Positions 8,953 through 18,816 of a DNA stretch of 64,000 bases are shown here, in pieces. Both the position numbers and the translations under genes were made by a program. Position 1 is the first letter of the stretch; each line of letters begins with the position of its first letter. Under the pieces are notes generated by a model. The model ran no database searches. It saw only the letters and a program-made list of their open reading frames with translations, and was not told where the DNA came from. This DNA is from Planctomycetota bacterium. Lineage in GTDB: Bacteria > Planctomycetota > Planctomycetia > Gemmatales > HRBIN36. The stretch lies in assembly GCA_014584395.1 (NCBI GenBank), contig JACTMY010000004.1, forward strand, positions 154,593 through 218,592. Reading direction: 5' to 3'.

Positions 8953-9999
8953 CTAGGTCGGTTGGGGGACTTCTTGGTCCGGCGTCCATTGAGCAGATTC
9001 GAAGTTGACGCCGCCGCGCCAAGCAGGCTCCTCATGCGTTTCCCGGACCAAGCGTGCCATTCCCTGAATCCAGCGTGGATCGTCGTTCAAGCAGGGACAG
9101 CGATGCAGCCATCCGCCTCCGGCTTCGGCGAAGACGACGGCGGCCTCGTGCCCGATTTCATCGATGGTCTCGAGGCAATCGGTCGTGAAGCCTGGCGTCG
9201 CCACGAAGACGCGGCGGCGACCCTGCCGCGCCAGTTCCTTCAGTTTCTCTTCCGTGTAGGGGCCTAGCCACTTGTCTCGGCCAAAGAGGCTTTGATAGGT
9301 TCTGGACCATGCACCCTTAGGCCAACCCGCGTCGGCGACGAGGGCCTGCGTGGTGCGCTCCACGTGCGTGGCGTAGGGATCGCCTTTCTGGGCGTAACGC
9401 CGAGGGATGCCGTGATACGAAAGCAAGTAATAATCGGGAAGATCGGGGCATTGGCTCAGGGATTCTCGCAAGAGGGCAGCCATCGGGCCGAGGAAGGCGG
9501 GGTGGTCGTAATACGGCGGCACTACTTTGATCGCGGGGATGCGCCGCTCTTTCATCAATGCCAGGAACAAGCCATCGAGGGCTGAGGCGGTCGTTGTCGC
9601 CGAATACTGCGGATACATGGGCAGCGCCACGATGGTCTCCACACCGTCGCGCACCAACTCCGGAACGACCTCCCGGAGGTTGGGTTGACCGTATCGCATG
9701 CCCAGGCGAACCAGCCAATCGGACCCTAAGGCTTGCTGCAACAGGTCGACTTGCCGCTGCGAATAATGCAGCAAGGGCATGCCCGTTTCCGGCGACCAAA
9801 TGCGGCGGTACTTGGCGGCCGACTGCGCAGGCCGCGTGCGCAAAATGACGCCATGCAGCAGCAGCCACCATAAGAAGCGATTGGCTTCGATAATGCGGCG
9901 ATCAGACAAAAATTCCGCCAGATAGCGGCGCACGGCCGGAACGGAGGCGTCGTCGGGCGTGCCAAGCTGCAGGATAAGAACGGCTTTGCGTGGTTTCAT
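8953..9999 (-). CDS. hemH: ferrochelatase
   Basis: A 348-residue protoporphyrin/coproporphyrin ferrochelatase that inserts Fe2+ into the porphyrin at the last or next-to-last step of heme synthesis. The N terminus KAVLILQLGTPDD matches the family start. The metal-site His is in LLSYHGIPRRYAQKGDPY and the C-terminal signature is VATPGFTTDCLETIDEIG with the conserved Glu. The ATG at 9999 is chosen because it gives the standard N terminus; the frame stays open to 10098. It is the last gene of a minus-strand block and ends 8 bases from the convergent TPR lipoprotein stop. No C-terminal Fe-S cysteine cluster is visible. Confidence 0.94.
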   Translation of the reverse strand: MKPRKAVLILQLGTPDDASVPAVRRYLAEFLSDRRIIEANRFLWWLLLHGVILRTRPAQSAAKYRRIWSPETGMPLLHYSQRQVDLLQQALGSDWLVRLGMRYGQPNLREVVPELVRDGVETIVALPMYPQYSATTTASALDGLFLALMKERRIPAIKVVPPYYDHPAFLGPMAALLRESLSQCPDLPDYYLLSYHGIPRRYAQKGDPYATHVERTTQALVADAGWPKGAWSRTYQSLFGRDKWLGPYTEEKLKELARQGRRRVFVATPGFTTDCLETIDEIGHEAAVVFAEAGGGWLHRCPCLNDDPRWIQGMARLVRETHEEPAWRGGVNFESAQWTPDQEVPQPT

Positions 10000-10110
10000 G
10001 CTGATCGTCTTGGTCCCGTGATGCAGGGGAAGCTTATCGGACCGATCCATCTCAGGGGGTTCAACCATTATACAACCGGCGACCCTGGATGCGGACAACC
10101 TTCCCGCGAA

Positions 10111-11157
10111 TCAACCCAAGGCGGGTTGCTGCATCGTCATGCAATGGAGCGTGCCCAAGCCCCAGACTAAATCCAGGGCGTGAATGCCCACGATGCGCCG
10201 CTCCGGAAACGCTTCGGCTAATAGGTTCAGCACGCGCCGATCGTTCGGGTCATTGAACGTGGGAACCAACACGAGGCCATTGGCGATATAAAAATTGGCA
10301 TAGCTGGCTGGCAGCCGCTGCCCATCGAAATAGACTGGTTTGGGCATGGGCAGGGAAATGACGCGCAGCGGTTCGCCATCGGCATTGGTTTGTCCTTGCA
10401 AACGCTCCAAATTCTCGCGGAGGGGTTCATAATTTTCATCCGCGGGGTCATCTTCCACGGCCAGGAGAACGGTTTGCCGATCAACAAACCGGGCCAAGTC
10501 GTCCACGTGGCCGTGTGTGTCGTCGCCGACGATGCCGCGCTGGAGCCAGATCACCTTGCGAATGCCCATGGCCTGGGCCAGGACCGATTCGTAATCCTCG
10601 CGGGTCATGCCCGGGTTGCGGCATTGGACGGAGCTAAGCAGGCACTCTTCCGAGGTCAGCACGGTGCCTGCGCCATTGCCGTCGATGCTGCCCCCTTCCA
10701 GAACGACGGGCTGTCCCTTGAACTGCGGCGACTCAACCCCCGCATCGGTCCAATCCGCCATGGCTCGTCCTGCTTCCTCGTCCTGCTCCCAGTTTTCATA
10801 TTTGGCCCATGCGTTGAACCGCCATTTGACGGCCAACGCTTGTCCGGCCTGGTCGATCCAAAGGGGACCGAAATCACGCGTCCACACCCGATCCGTGGGC
10901 AAGGGGACGAACTCGATGCTAGCGCCATCGGCCTCCATCCCGCAGCGGCGCAGGGCGCTGACCGCCGCCAGATGGCTATGCTCGCTGACCAGCACTTTGA
11001 CCTTTTCATGCTGGCGAAGGTGCCCGATGATCGATGCGTAGACCCAAGGAATGGGTTCGAACTTATCGGGCCAATCCGCCTCATTGTGCGGCCAGGCGAG
11101 CCACGTGGCGGCATGAGGTTCCCATTCCGCAGGCCAGCGTCGCTTGTGGGTGGGCAT
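10111..11157 (-). CDS. aguA: agmatine deiminase
   Basis: A 348-residue enzyme of the guanidino-group hydrolase (penteine) family that converts agmatine to N-carbamoylputrescine plus ammonia. Visible motifs: WTRDFGPLW, VLEGGSIDGNG, the His in GDDTHGHVDDLARF and the catalytic Cys at about residue 339 in GTLHCMTMQQP near the C terminus. aguB lies 35 bases upstream on the same strand, giving a complete agmatine-to-putrescine pathway. Peptidyl-arginine deiminases of the same family are the alternative; the aguB neighbour favours agmatine. Confidence 0.93.
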   Translation of the reverse strand: MPTHKRRWPAEWEPHAATWLAWPHNEADWPDKFEPIPWVYASIIGHLRQHEKVKVLVSEHSHLAAVSALRRCGMEADGASIEFVPLPTDRVWTRDFGPLWIDQAGQALAVKWRFNAWAKYENWEQDEEAGRAMADWTDAGVESPQFKGQPVVLEGGSIDGNGAGTVLTSEECLLSSVQCRNPGMTREDYESVLAQAMGIRKVIWLQRGIVGDDTHGHVDDLARFVDRQTVLLAVEDDPADENYEPLRENLERLQGQTNADGEPLRVISLPMPKPVYFDGQRLPASYANFYIANGLVLVPTFNDPNDRRVLNLLAEAFPERRIVGIHALDLVWGLGTLHCMTMQQPALG

Positions 11158-11192
11158 CAGGGGTTGTCTCCAATCGGATCGTCGGCGAAAGA

Positions 11193-12074
11193 TCAGGAAG
11201 GATCGATAAACCGTTGCGTCAAAGAATGGAAGGCATCAACGCGGCGATCGCGCAGGAAAGGCCAATGACGACGCGTCTCTTCCTGCCGGCTCAGGTCGCA
11301 TTCGACCAGGATGACTTCTTCCCGATCATGGCTGGCCCGATACAGCAATCGTCCGAAGGGGTCGTAAACAAAAGAGGCGCCCCAAAACTCCAAACCGCCG
11401 TCGGGGGGGCCTTCATGACCGACGCGATTGACCGTGGCGACAAAAACGCCGTTGGCGATGGCGTGGCCGCGCTGGATCGCCTCCCAGGCTTGATGTTGAT
11501 CAACGCCAAACGCCGCTTTCTCCTTTGGATGCCAGCCGATGGCCGTGGGGTAGAAGATGATCTGCGCGCCGGTGAGCGCAGTCAGCCGGGCCGCTTCGGG
11601 ATACCATTGATCCCAGCAGATGAGTGTGCCTACCTGGGCTGCGGCCGTCTGGAACGAGCGGAATCCCAAGTCGCCGGGGGTGAAATAGTATTTTTCATAA
11701 TAGAGCGGGTCGTCGGGGATGTGCATCTTGCGATAAAGACCCAGCGATTGGCCGTTCTGATCCAGGACCACGACGGTGTTGTGATACAGCCCGGCCTGCC
11801 GGCGTTCAAACAGGGAACCGACGATGACCATGCGCGTCTGCCGAGCGATCGCGCTCAATCGCTGGCTCGTGGGACCGGGGATCGGCTCGGCCAGATCGAA
11901 CAGGGCAGGGTCTTCCCTTTGACAAAAATAAGGGGTGCGAAACAGCTCAGGCAGGCAAGCGATCTTGGCGCCCTTGGCGGCCGCTTCGCGCAGCATGGCT
12001 TCTGCCTTGTCGACGTTGGCCTCGGCTTCCGGGCCGCAACGCATCTGGATGAGGGCAATGGGCACGAGGTCCAT
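11193..12074 (-). CDS. aguB: N-carbamoylputrescine amidase
   Basis: A 293-residue carbon-nitrogen hydrolase (nitrilase superfamily) that cleaves N-carbamoylputrescine to putrescine, CO2 and ammonia. The catalytic triad is visible as Glu43 (LPELF), Lys116 (YRKMHIPDD) and Cys153 (LICWDQWYPEAAR). The length and the KYYFTPGD motif match plant and bacterial AguB. It is upstream of aguA in the same operon. Confidence 0.94.
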   Translation of the reverse strand: MDLVPIALIQMRCGPEAEANVDKAEAMLREAAAKGAKIACLPELFRTPYFCQREDPALFDLAEPIPGPTSQRLSAIARQTRMVIVGSLFERRQAGLYHNTVVVLDQNGQSLGLYRKMHIPDDPLYYEKYYFTPGDLGFRSFQTAAAQVGTLICWDQWYPEAARLTALTGAQIIFYPTAIGWHPKEKAAFGVDQHQAWEAIQRGHAIANGVFVATVNRVGHEGPPDGGLEFWGASFVYDPFGRLLYRASHDREEVILVECDLSRQEETRRHWPFLRDRRVDAFHSLTQRFIDPS

Positions 12075-12114
12075 GATGATTCACTCGATGAATAAATAGC
12101 CGCTGGGAACGCTC

Positions 12115-12744
12115 TCAGCCGGCCCCTGTCGGTTGAGTTGCCTTTAAGCCCATGTGTTCGATGAACTTGGGCCGCATGGCTGAAATGGCTCGAGACCGGT
12201 GACTGAGAACGCGCTTGACCAGAGGACTCAGTTCGCCAAACGACCGATGATATTCCGGAATGAGGAACAACGGATCGTAACCGAAACCGGCTTGGCCGCG
12301 CCGTTCGTGGAGGAGCTGGCCATGGCATCGCCCTTCGGTCAAGGCCACGACGTCTCCCTTGGGGTTGGCCAAGGCCGCTACACAAACATAATAGGCTTGC
12401 CTTTGGTTGTCGGGGACGATGGCCATTTTTTTCAACAATTTATCGTTGTTCGCTTCGTCGTCGCCATGCGTTCCCGCATAAAGGGCGGAATGCACGCCGG
12501 GTTCGCCCCCCAAGGCAGGGACGACCAGGCCGCTGTCTTCCGCCAAAGTCCATTGCTGACTCTGCCGAGCGACCTCGCTGGCCTTTTTGCGCGCATTTTC
12601 CTCGAACGTCCTGCCATCCTCGTGCACTTCCTTGACCTCGGGATAGTCCGACACGGTTTGCAACAGCAGCGGCAGATCGGCCAACAGGGGCCGCATTTCC
12701 TCGACTTTCTTGCGATTGCGGGTTCCGAGCACCAGCGGGGTCAT
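12115..12744 (-). CDS. rdgB: XTP/dITP diphosphatase (RdgB/HAM1)
   Basis: A 209-residue non-canonical purine NTP pyrophosphatase that hydrolyses dITP, XTP and related nucleotides to keep them out of DNA and RNA. Family motifs: LGTRNRKKVEEM at the N terminus, TFEENARKKA, AEDSGLVVPALGGEPGVHSA and GFGYDPLF. Its start overlaps the stop of the upstream GT87-like gene by four bases (ATGA), so the two are probably translationally coupled. Confidence 0.93.
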   Translation of the reverse strand: MTPLVLGTRNRKKVEEMRPLLADLPLLLQTVSDYPEVKEVHEDGRTFEENARKKASEVARQSQQWTLAEDSGLVVPALGGEPGVHSALYAGTHGDDEANNDKLLKKMAIVPDNQRQAYYVCVAALANPKGDVVALTEGRCHGQLLHERRGQAGFGYDPLFLIPEYHRSFGELSPLVKRVLSHRSRAISAMRPKFIEHMGLKATQPTGAG

Positions 12745-14525
12745 GAACTGGCATCCCTCGTGGGTTCGATTAGACGAATGTGACTCCTATCCGCCGATGG
12801 CGCCCTTATCTCCCCTGGGATGTCAACGGCGCCGTCGGCCATGGCCATTGTCTGGCGGGGTTTTTCGAATGCCGCGGCCAGGCAGGTCCAGAGCCACAAC
12901 AGTAGCATCGCAAAGGTCTCGAAAGGCAGTCGAACAATCCCGCGGGGATACATCATATCCTGATTGCACAGGGCCATGAAACCAAGGATGACGAGTAGAA
13001 ACAGCCGGTTGGGCCAGCGCAGGTTCGGCCAATCAGCTAACAGAAGGCATATGGGTAACACGAAAATGAGCAAGTCGTAGTGCATGAAATGGAAGCAGGT
13101 CAAGCCGCCAGTAATCAGGAGCAGGGCCGCTCGGCGAGTCGTCGCAGGGTTGATGGACGGGTTCTCCGGGCCATGCCATAGACGCCGGATCGCCAAGGCT
13201 AACACCGCGGCCGCGGCCAATCCCGCGAGCAGGGCCTTGCCGATCAGCCCAGGCCCTTCGCCCTTGTTAATCCGCTGCAATTCATCGAGAACGTAGTCGT
13301 CCAAGGTCACTTCGTCGCTGCCATAACCGGCGATGTCCACGCCCTTGACGTAGCGTTGGTAAAGGTAATGGCCATGTTCCTTAATTGAATTTCGTTGCCA
13401 GATGTCCCGCCGGGGCAGGCCGGTGACGTCGCGGCTCATCCAGATCCAGTTGCGGTCGTAGTCGTACATCATCGCCGCGTGTTTGCCGACGATGAGCCAG
13501 CGCTCCCAGGGATTGGTTTGGTGCACGTTGTAGAAAGTGATGGCGGGTTTGTCCCGGAAGGGGATCAATCGCTCCAAGCCCGTCACGCCGACCCAGGGCA
13601 GCGTCGCCAAGACAAACCATCCGCCGCTCAGGATATAGCCCATCGTCATCCGCAGCGAGGGCAAGAGGATCGGCACAAGCATCATCGAGACGGCAAAAAC
13701 CGGTTTGTACGCCAGTAAACCCCAAACCAGCCCCGCCAGGAAGGGCCGGCGATGGAATAGGCACCACCAGCCCAGGACGAGGATCGTGAGGGTCAACATG
13801 CTGTTTTGACCCAGGAGCTGCGCCTGGAAGAAATTGGGGAAGGTGATCATGATCAGTGCGGCCTCGCCCCATTGGATGCGCCGCGACGTGATCACGCTGA
13901 TGAGATAACCATTCAGTATAAGGAAGATGAAGTAGAGCAGGGTGATGGTCATGTGGGCGGCCTTGGGCGGCAGCCACATGATCGGAGCGAAGAGCAGGCC
14001 CGCCGTGGGCGGATACAGTGCGCCCTCGATGAGAGGATCGCTGAGGTGGAACTTGCCTGATTCCACCAGGCGGACGATCTCCAAGGGCGAAAATAACATC
14101 GGCCATGCCATGAGCGAGGGCGTGGGCGGCAGCCACGCCTGATCGCGCAGGACATCCGAGGTGGCATAGTAGCCTTTGCGGAGAATGTCATTGGTCATGG
14201 ATTGATGTTCTTTGGGCGCCGGATACCCATAAACAAAAACCTTCTTCTGCGGCTGGACCAGATACAGGTCCTTGGCGGAAAAGGCGGGATCGACGAACAT
14301 CCGGCCCATCAGCCATTGCCCGGCGAAGTCGCAGGTGACGTGCCCATCGACTTCCCACGCATTCCACCAAAAATGATGGGCGATTCCCAATGTAATCCAC
14401 CAGGCGATGACGTGCCGGGCGATGCGCCAAAACTTCGGACTGGTGAACAGCCCATAAATCGTGTCGAGCCACCAATCCTCCGAGAAGGGGTTGAACTGAT
14501 CCGACCTAAGGGACCATCTGGACAT
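12741..14525 (-). CDS. GT87-like polytopic membrane glycosyltransferase (DUF2029)
   Basis: A 594-residue integral membrane protein with roughly ten hydrophobic segments between residues 35 and 560, of the mannosyltransferase-like GT87/DUF2029 type that uses polyprenyl-phosphate sugars. The long first external loop (about 60-170) carries the acidic VDGHVTCDFAGQW segment, where GT-C enzymes place their catalytic Asp, and NPWERWL appears in a later loop. Substrate unknown. The C-terminal ~35 residues are soluble. Its stop overlaps rdgB. Confidence 0.7.
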   Translation of the reverse strand: MSRWSLRSDQFNPFSEDWWLDTIYGLFTSPKFWRIARHVIAWWITLGIAHHFWWNAWEVDGHVTCDFAGQWLMGRMFVDPAFSAKDLYLVQPQKKVFVYGYPAPKEHQSMTNDILRKGYYATSDVLRDQAWLPPTPSLMAWPMLFSPLEIVRLVESGKFHLSDPLIEGALYPPTAGLLFAPIMWLPPKAAHMTITLLYFIFLILNGYLISVITSRRIQWGEAALIMITFPNFFQAQLLGQNSMLTLTILVLGWWCLFHRRPFLAGLVWGLLAYKPVFAVSMMLVPILLPSLRMTMGYILSGGWFVLATLPWVGVTGLERLIPFRDKPAITFYNVHQTNPWERWLIVGKHAAMMYDYDRNWIWMSRDVTGLPRRDIWQRNSIKEHGHYLYQRYVKGVDIAGYGSDEVTLDDYVLDELQRINKGEGPGLIGKALLAGLAAAAVLALAIRRLWHGPENPSINPATTRRAALLLITGGLTCFHFMHYDLLIFVLPICLLLADWPNLRWPNRLFLLVILGFMALCNQDMMYPRGIVRLPFETFAMLLLWLWTCLAAAFEKPRQTMAMADGAVDIPGEIRAPSADRSHIRLIEPTRDASS

Positions 14526-14661
14526 GAATGAGACGCCTGGACCTGAGAGTGAAGGGCTTCAATCCAAGTTTATTCGAAGCGTTCAGAGCCGTCACGGGGC
14601 ATCTTGCCGCCGTCGAGGATGGCCAATGCCGTGAGAGGACTCCGAGGCCGGGTAAGGTCTG

Positions 14662-15264
14662 TCAAACATCGATGCGGTCTTTCTCCGTGGTCGGTTCCTT
14701 TTGCACCATGGGCGGCGGCTCACGCTTGGCCAGCCATGCGGCCAAGCCCAATGCCGCGATCACGGCCAGGCCGATCAAAATTTTGATCCACAACGTGTCA
14801 AAATATTCCTGGCGCGTCGGCCCCTCGCTCACGATTTGACTCGTGGCTATGGGGTCGGCGGCGTCTTGGCTGGGCCTGGCCATGCTGGCCGTGGAGGTAT
14901 GCGGGGTGCCGCGCGGGCCGGCGCCGAAGGGTGGTTGGTTCAGCGCGACTTCCATCGCCGCAGGGATCACGACTTTTTTTGAAGCCTTGTGGCCAAGACC
15001 CGCGTTGACGCTGACCTGATACGTCCCCGATTCGGGCCGCGGCGTTCGCCACGTGCCGCGCTGATCCGTCTTGCCTTGGGCCAGGATTTCTCCGCTGGGC
15101 TTTTCCAGCCGAGCCTCGGCGTCCACGGCCGGCGTGTCGTCATCAAAATAGGCCTCCACGATCAAATGCGCTTTGTCAACACGCACGTCGATCAGCAGTC
15201 CATGCCAACCGGCCATGCCCATCATTGAGCCGCTGAGGCACGTCCATAGCAGCCATTTAATCAT
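14662..15264 (-). CDS. secreted/anchored carboxypeptidase-regulatory-like protein
   Basis: A 200-residue protein with an N-terminal signal peptide (ATG 15264: IKWLLWTCLSGSMMGMAGW), a beta-sandwich-like region (about 25-110: EAYFDDDTPAVDAEARL ... TDQRGTWRTPRP) similar to carboxypeptidase regulatory or NikM/CbiK-type domains, a Pro/Ser linker and one C-terminal membrane helix (IKILIGLAVIAALGLAAWLA) followed by a charged tail. The start overlaps the end of the antiporter gene by 8 bases and GAGGA lies about 8 bases before it, which supports 15264 over an upstream start. Possibly a metal-uptake accessory; function not established. Confidence 0.62.
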   Translation of the reverse strand: MIKWLLWTCLSGSMMGMAGWHGLLIDVRVDKAHLIVEAYFDDDTPAVDAEARLEKPSGEILAQGKTDQRGTWRTPRPESGTYQVSVNAGLGHKASKKVVIPAAMEVALNQPPFGAGPRGTPHTSTASMARPSQDAADPIATSQIVSEGPTRQEYFDTLWIKILIGLAVIAALGLAAWLAKREPPPMVQKEPTTEKDRIDV

Positions 15265-16603
15265 CCCGCGGTCCTCGCTGTTCCAGCCACGCTGAACCGG
15301 GTTGTCCAAAGCCGCTTTGCCGAATCCACGGCTCCAGCTCGGTCCCCTTATGCAGCCAAAGCAGGATTGGCGTGGTCATGATCGTGGTTATCAAGGCCAT
15401 AAAAACCAACATGGTGAAGACGGATTGTTCAATCACTCCCAAGTCAAAACCGACGTTGATGACGATCAATTCCATCAAGGCGCGGGTATTCATCAGGATA
15501 CCAATGCAACTCGCCTCGCGCCAGGAAAAACCGGCCCAGCGGGCGGCCAAGGCGCAGCCACCCCATTTCCCGCTGATGGCCATGAGCAAGACCATTCCTG
15601 CCATGAACCAGGCCACCCCGCCATGAAGCGTGCCGACGTCGGTGCGCATTCCGGTGAAGGTGAAAAAGATTGGCAGGAAAAAGGCCCCCACGAAATAGTG
15701 GAACGGCCCCGACAGAGTCTCGCGCAGCCGGGTTTCATCCGACAGCAAGGCGCCGAGGAGAAAAGCCCCAAATATGGCGAAGATGCCGATCAGGTGCGTC
15801 GCCAAGGATGCAAGGAACAGCAGGATCAAGAGCACGGCCATGCCGTTGATCTCCAGCCTGCCATCCGTCTTTTGCAAATACCAGGCGATCGACCGCTTTA
15901 GACCAGGCCGAATGATAAACCGCATGCCGATGAAAAACAGGATGGTCAGGAGCAGCATGCGCAGCGTAAGCCAGGGATCGAACCCGACCCGAACCGCTCC
16001 CGCTACCGTGGCCAGTATGATCCAGGCTGAAGCGTCGTCGATGGCCGCGGCGGTGATCGTCACCACGCCCAGATGGGTGCGGGTCACGTTCAGTTCGATC
16101 ATCATGCGGCCCAGGATGGGCAAGGCTGTGATGGACATGGCCGTTCCTAGGAAGAGCCAAAAACCGGTGGGATCGACCTTCAACTCCAGCGCATGATGCA
16201 TCCAGGGGGCGAGCAGGGCGCCCATGGAGAAGGGAAGCACAATGCCCGACAGGGAAATGGCCAGCGCCGCCTTGCCCATTTGCCGTAGATGTTGAAAATC
16301 AAATTCCAGCCCGACGATGAACAGCAACAGAATCAAGCCAATTTCCTTCATGACGCCGAAGATGGGGCTGGCGTCGTGGATGATCCCCTGCCAATCTTGC
16401 CACAGCCAGGTCAACCCTAGCCCAGCGGCCAGCGGTTGAAAGACAGAAGGACCAAGGACTAATCCGCCCGCGATTTCACCGACCACGGCCGGTTGCCGCA
16501 GCCGTCGAAAGAGCCAAGCGAACAAGCGGGCGATCGTGATGATGACGATGAGCTGAATGATGACACTCTTCAGGACGTGTTCCGTATCCATCCATTCTTC
16601 CAA
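15257..16603 (-). CDS. Kef-type cation/proton antiporter (CPA2 family)
   Basis: A 448-residue membrane antiporter with about twelve hydrophobic segments. It has the CPA2 features GEIAGGLVLGPS near the N terminus, the ion-site pair AAIDDASAWI and the FFLPIFFTFTGMRTD segment. It ends without the cytoplasmic TrkA-N domain of full KefB/C, so it may be a Na+/H+ or K+/H+ exchanger of the short type. First gene of the minus-strand block that continues to hemH. Confidence 0.88.
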   Translation of the reverse strand: MEEWMDTEHVLKSVIIQLIVIITIARLFAWLFRRLRQPAVVGEIAGGLVLGPSVFQPLAAGLGLTWLWQDWQGIIHDASPIFGVMKEIGLILLLFIVGLEFDFQHLRQMGKAALAISLSGIVLPFSMGALLAPWMHHALELKVDPTGFWLFLGTAMSITALPILGRMMIELNVTRTHLGVVTITAAAIDDASAWIILATVAGAVRVGFDPWLTLRMLLLTILFFIGMRFIIRPGLKRSIAWYLQKTDGRLEINGMAVLLILLFLASLATHLIGIFAIFGAFLLGALLSDETRLRETLSGPFHYFVGAFFLPIFFTFTGMRTDVGTLHGGVAWFMAGMVLLMAISGKWGGCALAARWAGFSWREASCIGILMNTRALMELIVINVGFDLGVIEQSVFTMLVFMALITTIMTTPILLWLHKGTELEPWIRQSGFGQPGSAWLEQRGPRDD

Positions 16604-16929
16604 TGTGTCATGGTTCTGTGCAAGGCCATTCGCAGCGGGTGAAACAAACTGGCGAGCGGTTCTTTAATCAAATCTCTTATCTGTTTTAGCGATCTTGCCA
16701 TACCCTGTCTGCTTAACGTCAACGGCTGTCTTTTCGCCATAAACCGCACAAGTTCCCGGCGCGGGATAACCGATACTAGCTGCAAGGATGACTGCGCGTC
16801 GGATTCGGTCTCGCATTGGAGACCAGGCAGCTTTCCCCCCGGGTGGCTGCGATCAGGGAAAACGAGGCGTCGAACTGTCAAGGGGCCAGCACGATGCGAT
16901 CAGCGACGTCGGTAAGGAACGCTAAGCCC
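16604..16929. other. intergenic region between antiporter and cpaC
   Basis: About 325 bases separating two divergent genes, so it should hold promoters for both the minus-strand block and the second Tad segment. An A+T-richer stretch lies at about 16655-16745. I could not pick out a convincing -35/-10 pair or hairpin. The cpaC frame is open from 16816, so part of this could be coding if an earlier start is used. Confidence 0.4.
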
Positions 16930-18816
16930 ATGTCGAGTCGGTCCAGTCGCTTACAGGCCTGGAAAGATCGATGGATGGGACTGTGCATGGCGGGTGTCAT
17001 GGTCATTCAGCCATCCCCCAGCGAAGCGCAAACGCTCCCCAAGCTATCGGCGCCGATTCAGAAGAACAGCCAGGCCGAACCACCCCGCTTTCCCGAACGC
17101 GTGCCGCCGATTCCAAACCTGCCCAAGGACCCGGCTGACAAGCTGGGGGGAAGCAGCGAAGCGGCGCGAACGCCGCCCGCAGAGGTTCCTTTTCAAAATC
17201 AACGCCGCTTGCCGGAATTGGGCGTGCCCAAGCTCGGCACGCCGCCCAAGATGACCCCCGAGATCCTGCAAAAGTACAATCAGTTCGTCGGCTCCATCGT
17301 CGATCCCGACAATACGTTGAACCTGGTCGTGGGCCGGCCGCGATTGCTGCAACTCAAGACGCAGCCTCGCCGCGTGCAGATCGCGGATGAAGCCGTGGCC
17401 GAATATGGCTTCATCACGGACAAACAGGTCTCCATTCAAGGCCGCCAGGTCGGCACGACCGTGCTCAATCTGTGGTTTGCCGATCCCGCGAATCCCAATG
17501 AGGAAGTGATCCTCAGCTATTTGCTGCACATCCTGCCCGATACCCAGGCCAAGGAACGGCTTGAAAACGTTTACAAAGCGCTTGAGGAAGAGATCAATCG
17601 CGCCTTTCCGGACAGCAGCATCTGCTTGGGGCTGGTGGGTGATAAAATCGCCGTCTCCGGGCAAGCCAAGGACATCGCCGAGGCCACGGCCATACTCCGC
17701 ATCGTTCGGGCCAACGCTCCTGGCGGCAATGACGGGCCCGACGCCGCCCAGATTCCGGTGCAAAATATCTCCCTCAACGTCAACGCGGACATGAACCCGC
17801 AAGACCCCGCCGCGCCGCCCGCCCTCAGGGATTTCCTGCTGGCAGGCGGCCCGAATGTCATCAATCTCATCCGCGTGCCCGGTGAACAGCAAGTGATGTT
17901 GAAGGTGACCGTTGCGGAAGTGAACCGCGCCGCGGCGCGCAGCATTGGCCTGAATTTCACCCTGGTCAACAACAATGGCGTGCCCATCTTCAGCCAGCTC
18001 ACGGGCGGCATCCTGGGCGCCGGTCCGCAAGTCAACAACATGCCCGTGTTCCTCGATTCCGGACAAGTCGCCTTGGCCATCAATGCCTTGCGAACCTTGC
18101 AGTTCGCTCGGACTTACGCCGAACCGATGCTGACGACCATGAACGGCCGACCCGCTTCCTTCCAGGCGGGGGGACAATTTCCCGTGCCCGTCGTCACCGG
18201 CTTCACCAACGCCGGGCTGCAGGGCGTCCAGTTCGTGCCCTTCGGCGTGCAGCTTTCCTTCACGCCTTTTATCACGGACAAGGATCGCATTCGCCTGGTC
18301 ATCAATGCCGAAGTCAGCGCCAGGGATTTGCAATCGGGACAAACCAACATCGGCGGCGCCCAAGTCCCCAGCCTGACGACGCGGAACTTCAGCACCACGG
18401 TCGAGCTGCGCGAAGGCCAGACCTTCGCCGTGGCAGGGTTGATCCAAACCAATTACGGCGCGAATGCCGACCGCGTCCCCTATTTTGGGGATCTGCCGTT
18501 TGTCGGCCGGGCGTTCGCCTTCGATCGCACGACGTCGGGCGAGCAGGAATTGGTCATCCTGATCACGCCGCAACTGGTGCATCCATTGGAATGCAAGGAC
18601 GTGCCGCCGCTGCCCGGCTCCGACGTCTTTGAACCGGGCGACATCGAATTCTACCTCCGAGGCTTGCTCGAGAGCCGGCGGGCGACCGATTATCGAGCCT
18701 CGACCCGGACCGACATCGAACGGATGCGCAGCTACCGCCGCTGCGAGAACATCTTCATCGTCGGACCGCATGGGTTCGTGGATCAGGCGCTGCCGCCGGC
18801 GACGGGGAATCGATAA
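16930..18816 (+). CDS. cpaC: Tad pilus secretin CpaC/RcpA
   Basis: A 628-residue outer-membrane secretin through which the Flp pilus would pass. After a signal peptide ending near SEAQ, a Pro-rich linker (35-120) leads to the pilus-formation N-terminal domain (about 130-205, LNLVVGRPRLLQL), then a BON-like domain (about 220-275), then the secretin core (about 320-560) with VPGEQQVMLKVTVAEVNR and the ELVILITPQLVHPL signature. The tail of ~70 residues is Arg-rich. Start candidates are 16894 (AAGGGG nine bases before) and 16930 (AAGGA eleven bases before); 16930 gives the neater signal peptide. Followed by a lipoprotein and a TPR lipoprotein. Confidence 0.9.
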   Translation: MSSRSSRLQAWKDRWMGLCMAGVMVIQPSPSEAQTLPKLSAPIQKNSQAEPPRFPERVPPIPNLPKDPADKLGGSSEAARTPPAEVPFQNQRRLPELGVPKLGTPPKMTPEILQKYNQFVGSIVDPDNTLNLVVGRPRLLQLKTQPRRVQIADEAVAEYGFITDKQVSIQGRQVGTTVLNLWFADPANPNEEVILSYLLHILPDTQAKERLENVYKALEEEINRAFPDSSICLGLVGDKIAVSGQAKDIAEATAILRIVRANAPGGNDGPDAAQIPVQNISLNVNADMNPQDPAAPPALRDFLLAGGPNVINLIRVPGEQQVMLKVTVAEVNRAAARSIGLNFTLVNNNGVPIFSQLTGGILGAGPQVNNMPVFLDSGQVALAINALRTLQFARTYAEPMLTTMNGRPASFQAGGQFPVPVVTGFTNAGLQGVQFVPFGVQLSFTPFITDKDRIRLVINAEVSARDLQSGQTNIGGAQVPSLTTRNFSTTVELREGQTFAVAGLIQTNYGANADRVPYFGDLPFVGRAFAFDRTTSGEQELVILITPQLVHPLECKDVPPLPGSDVFEPGDIEFYLRGLLESRRATDYRASTRTDIERMRSYRRCENIFIVGPHGFVDQALPPATGNR

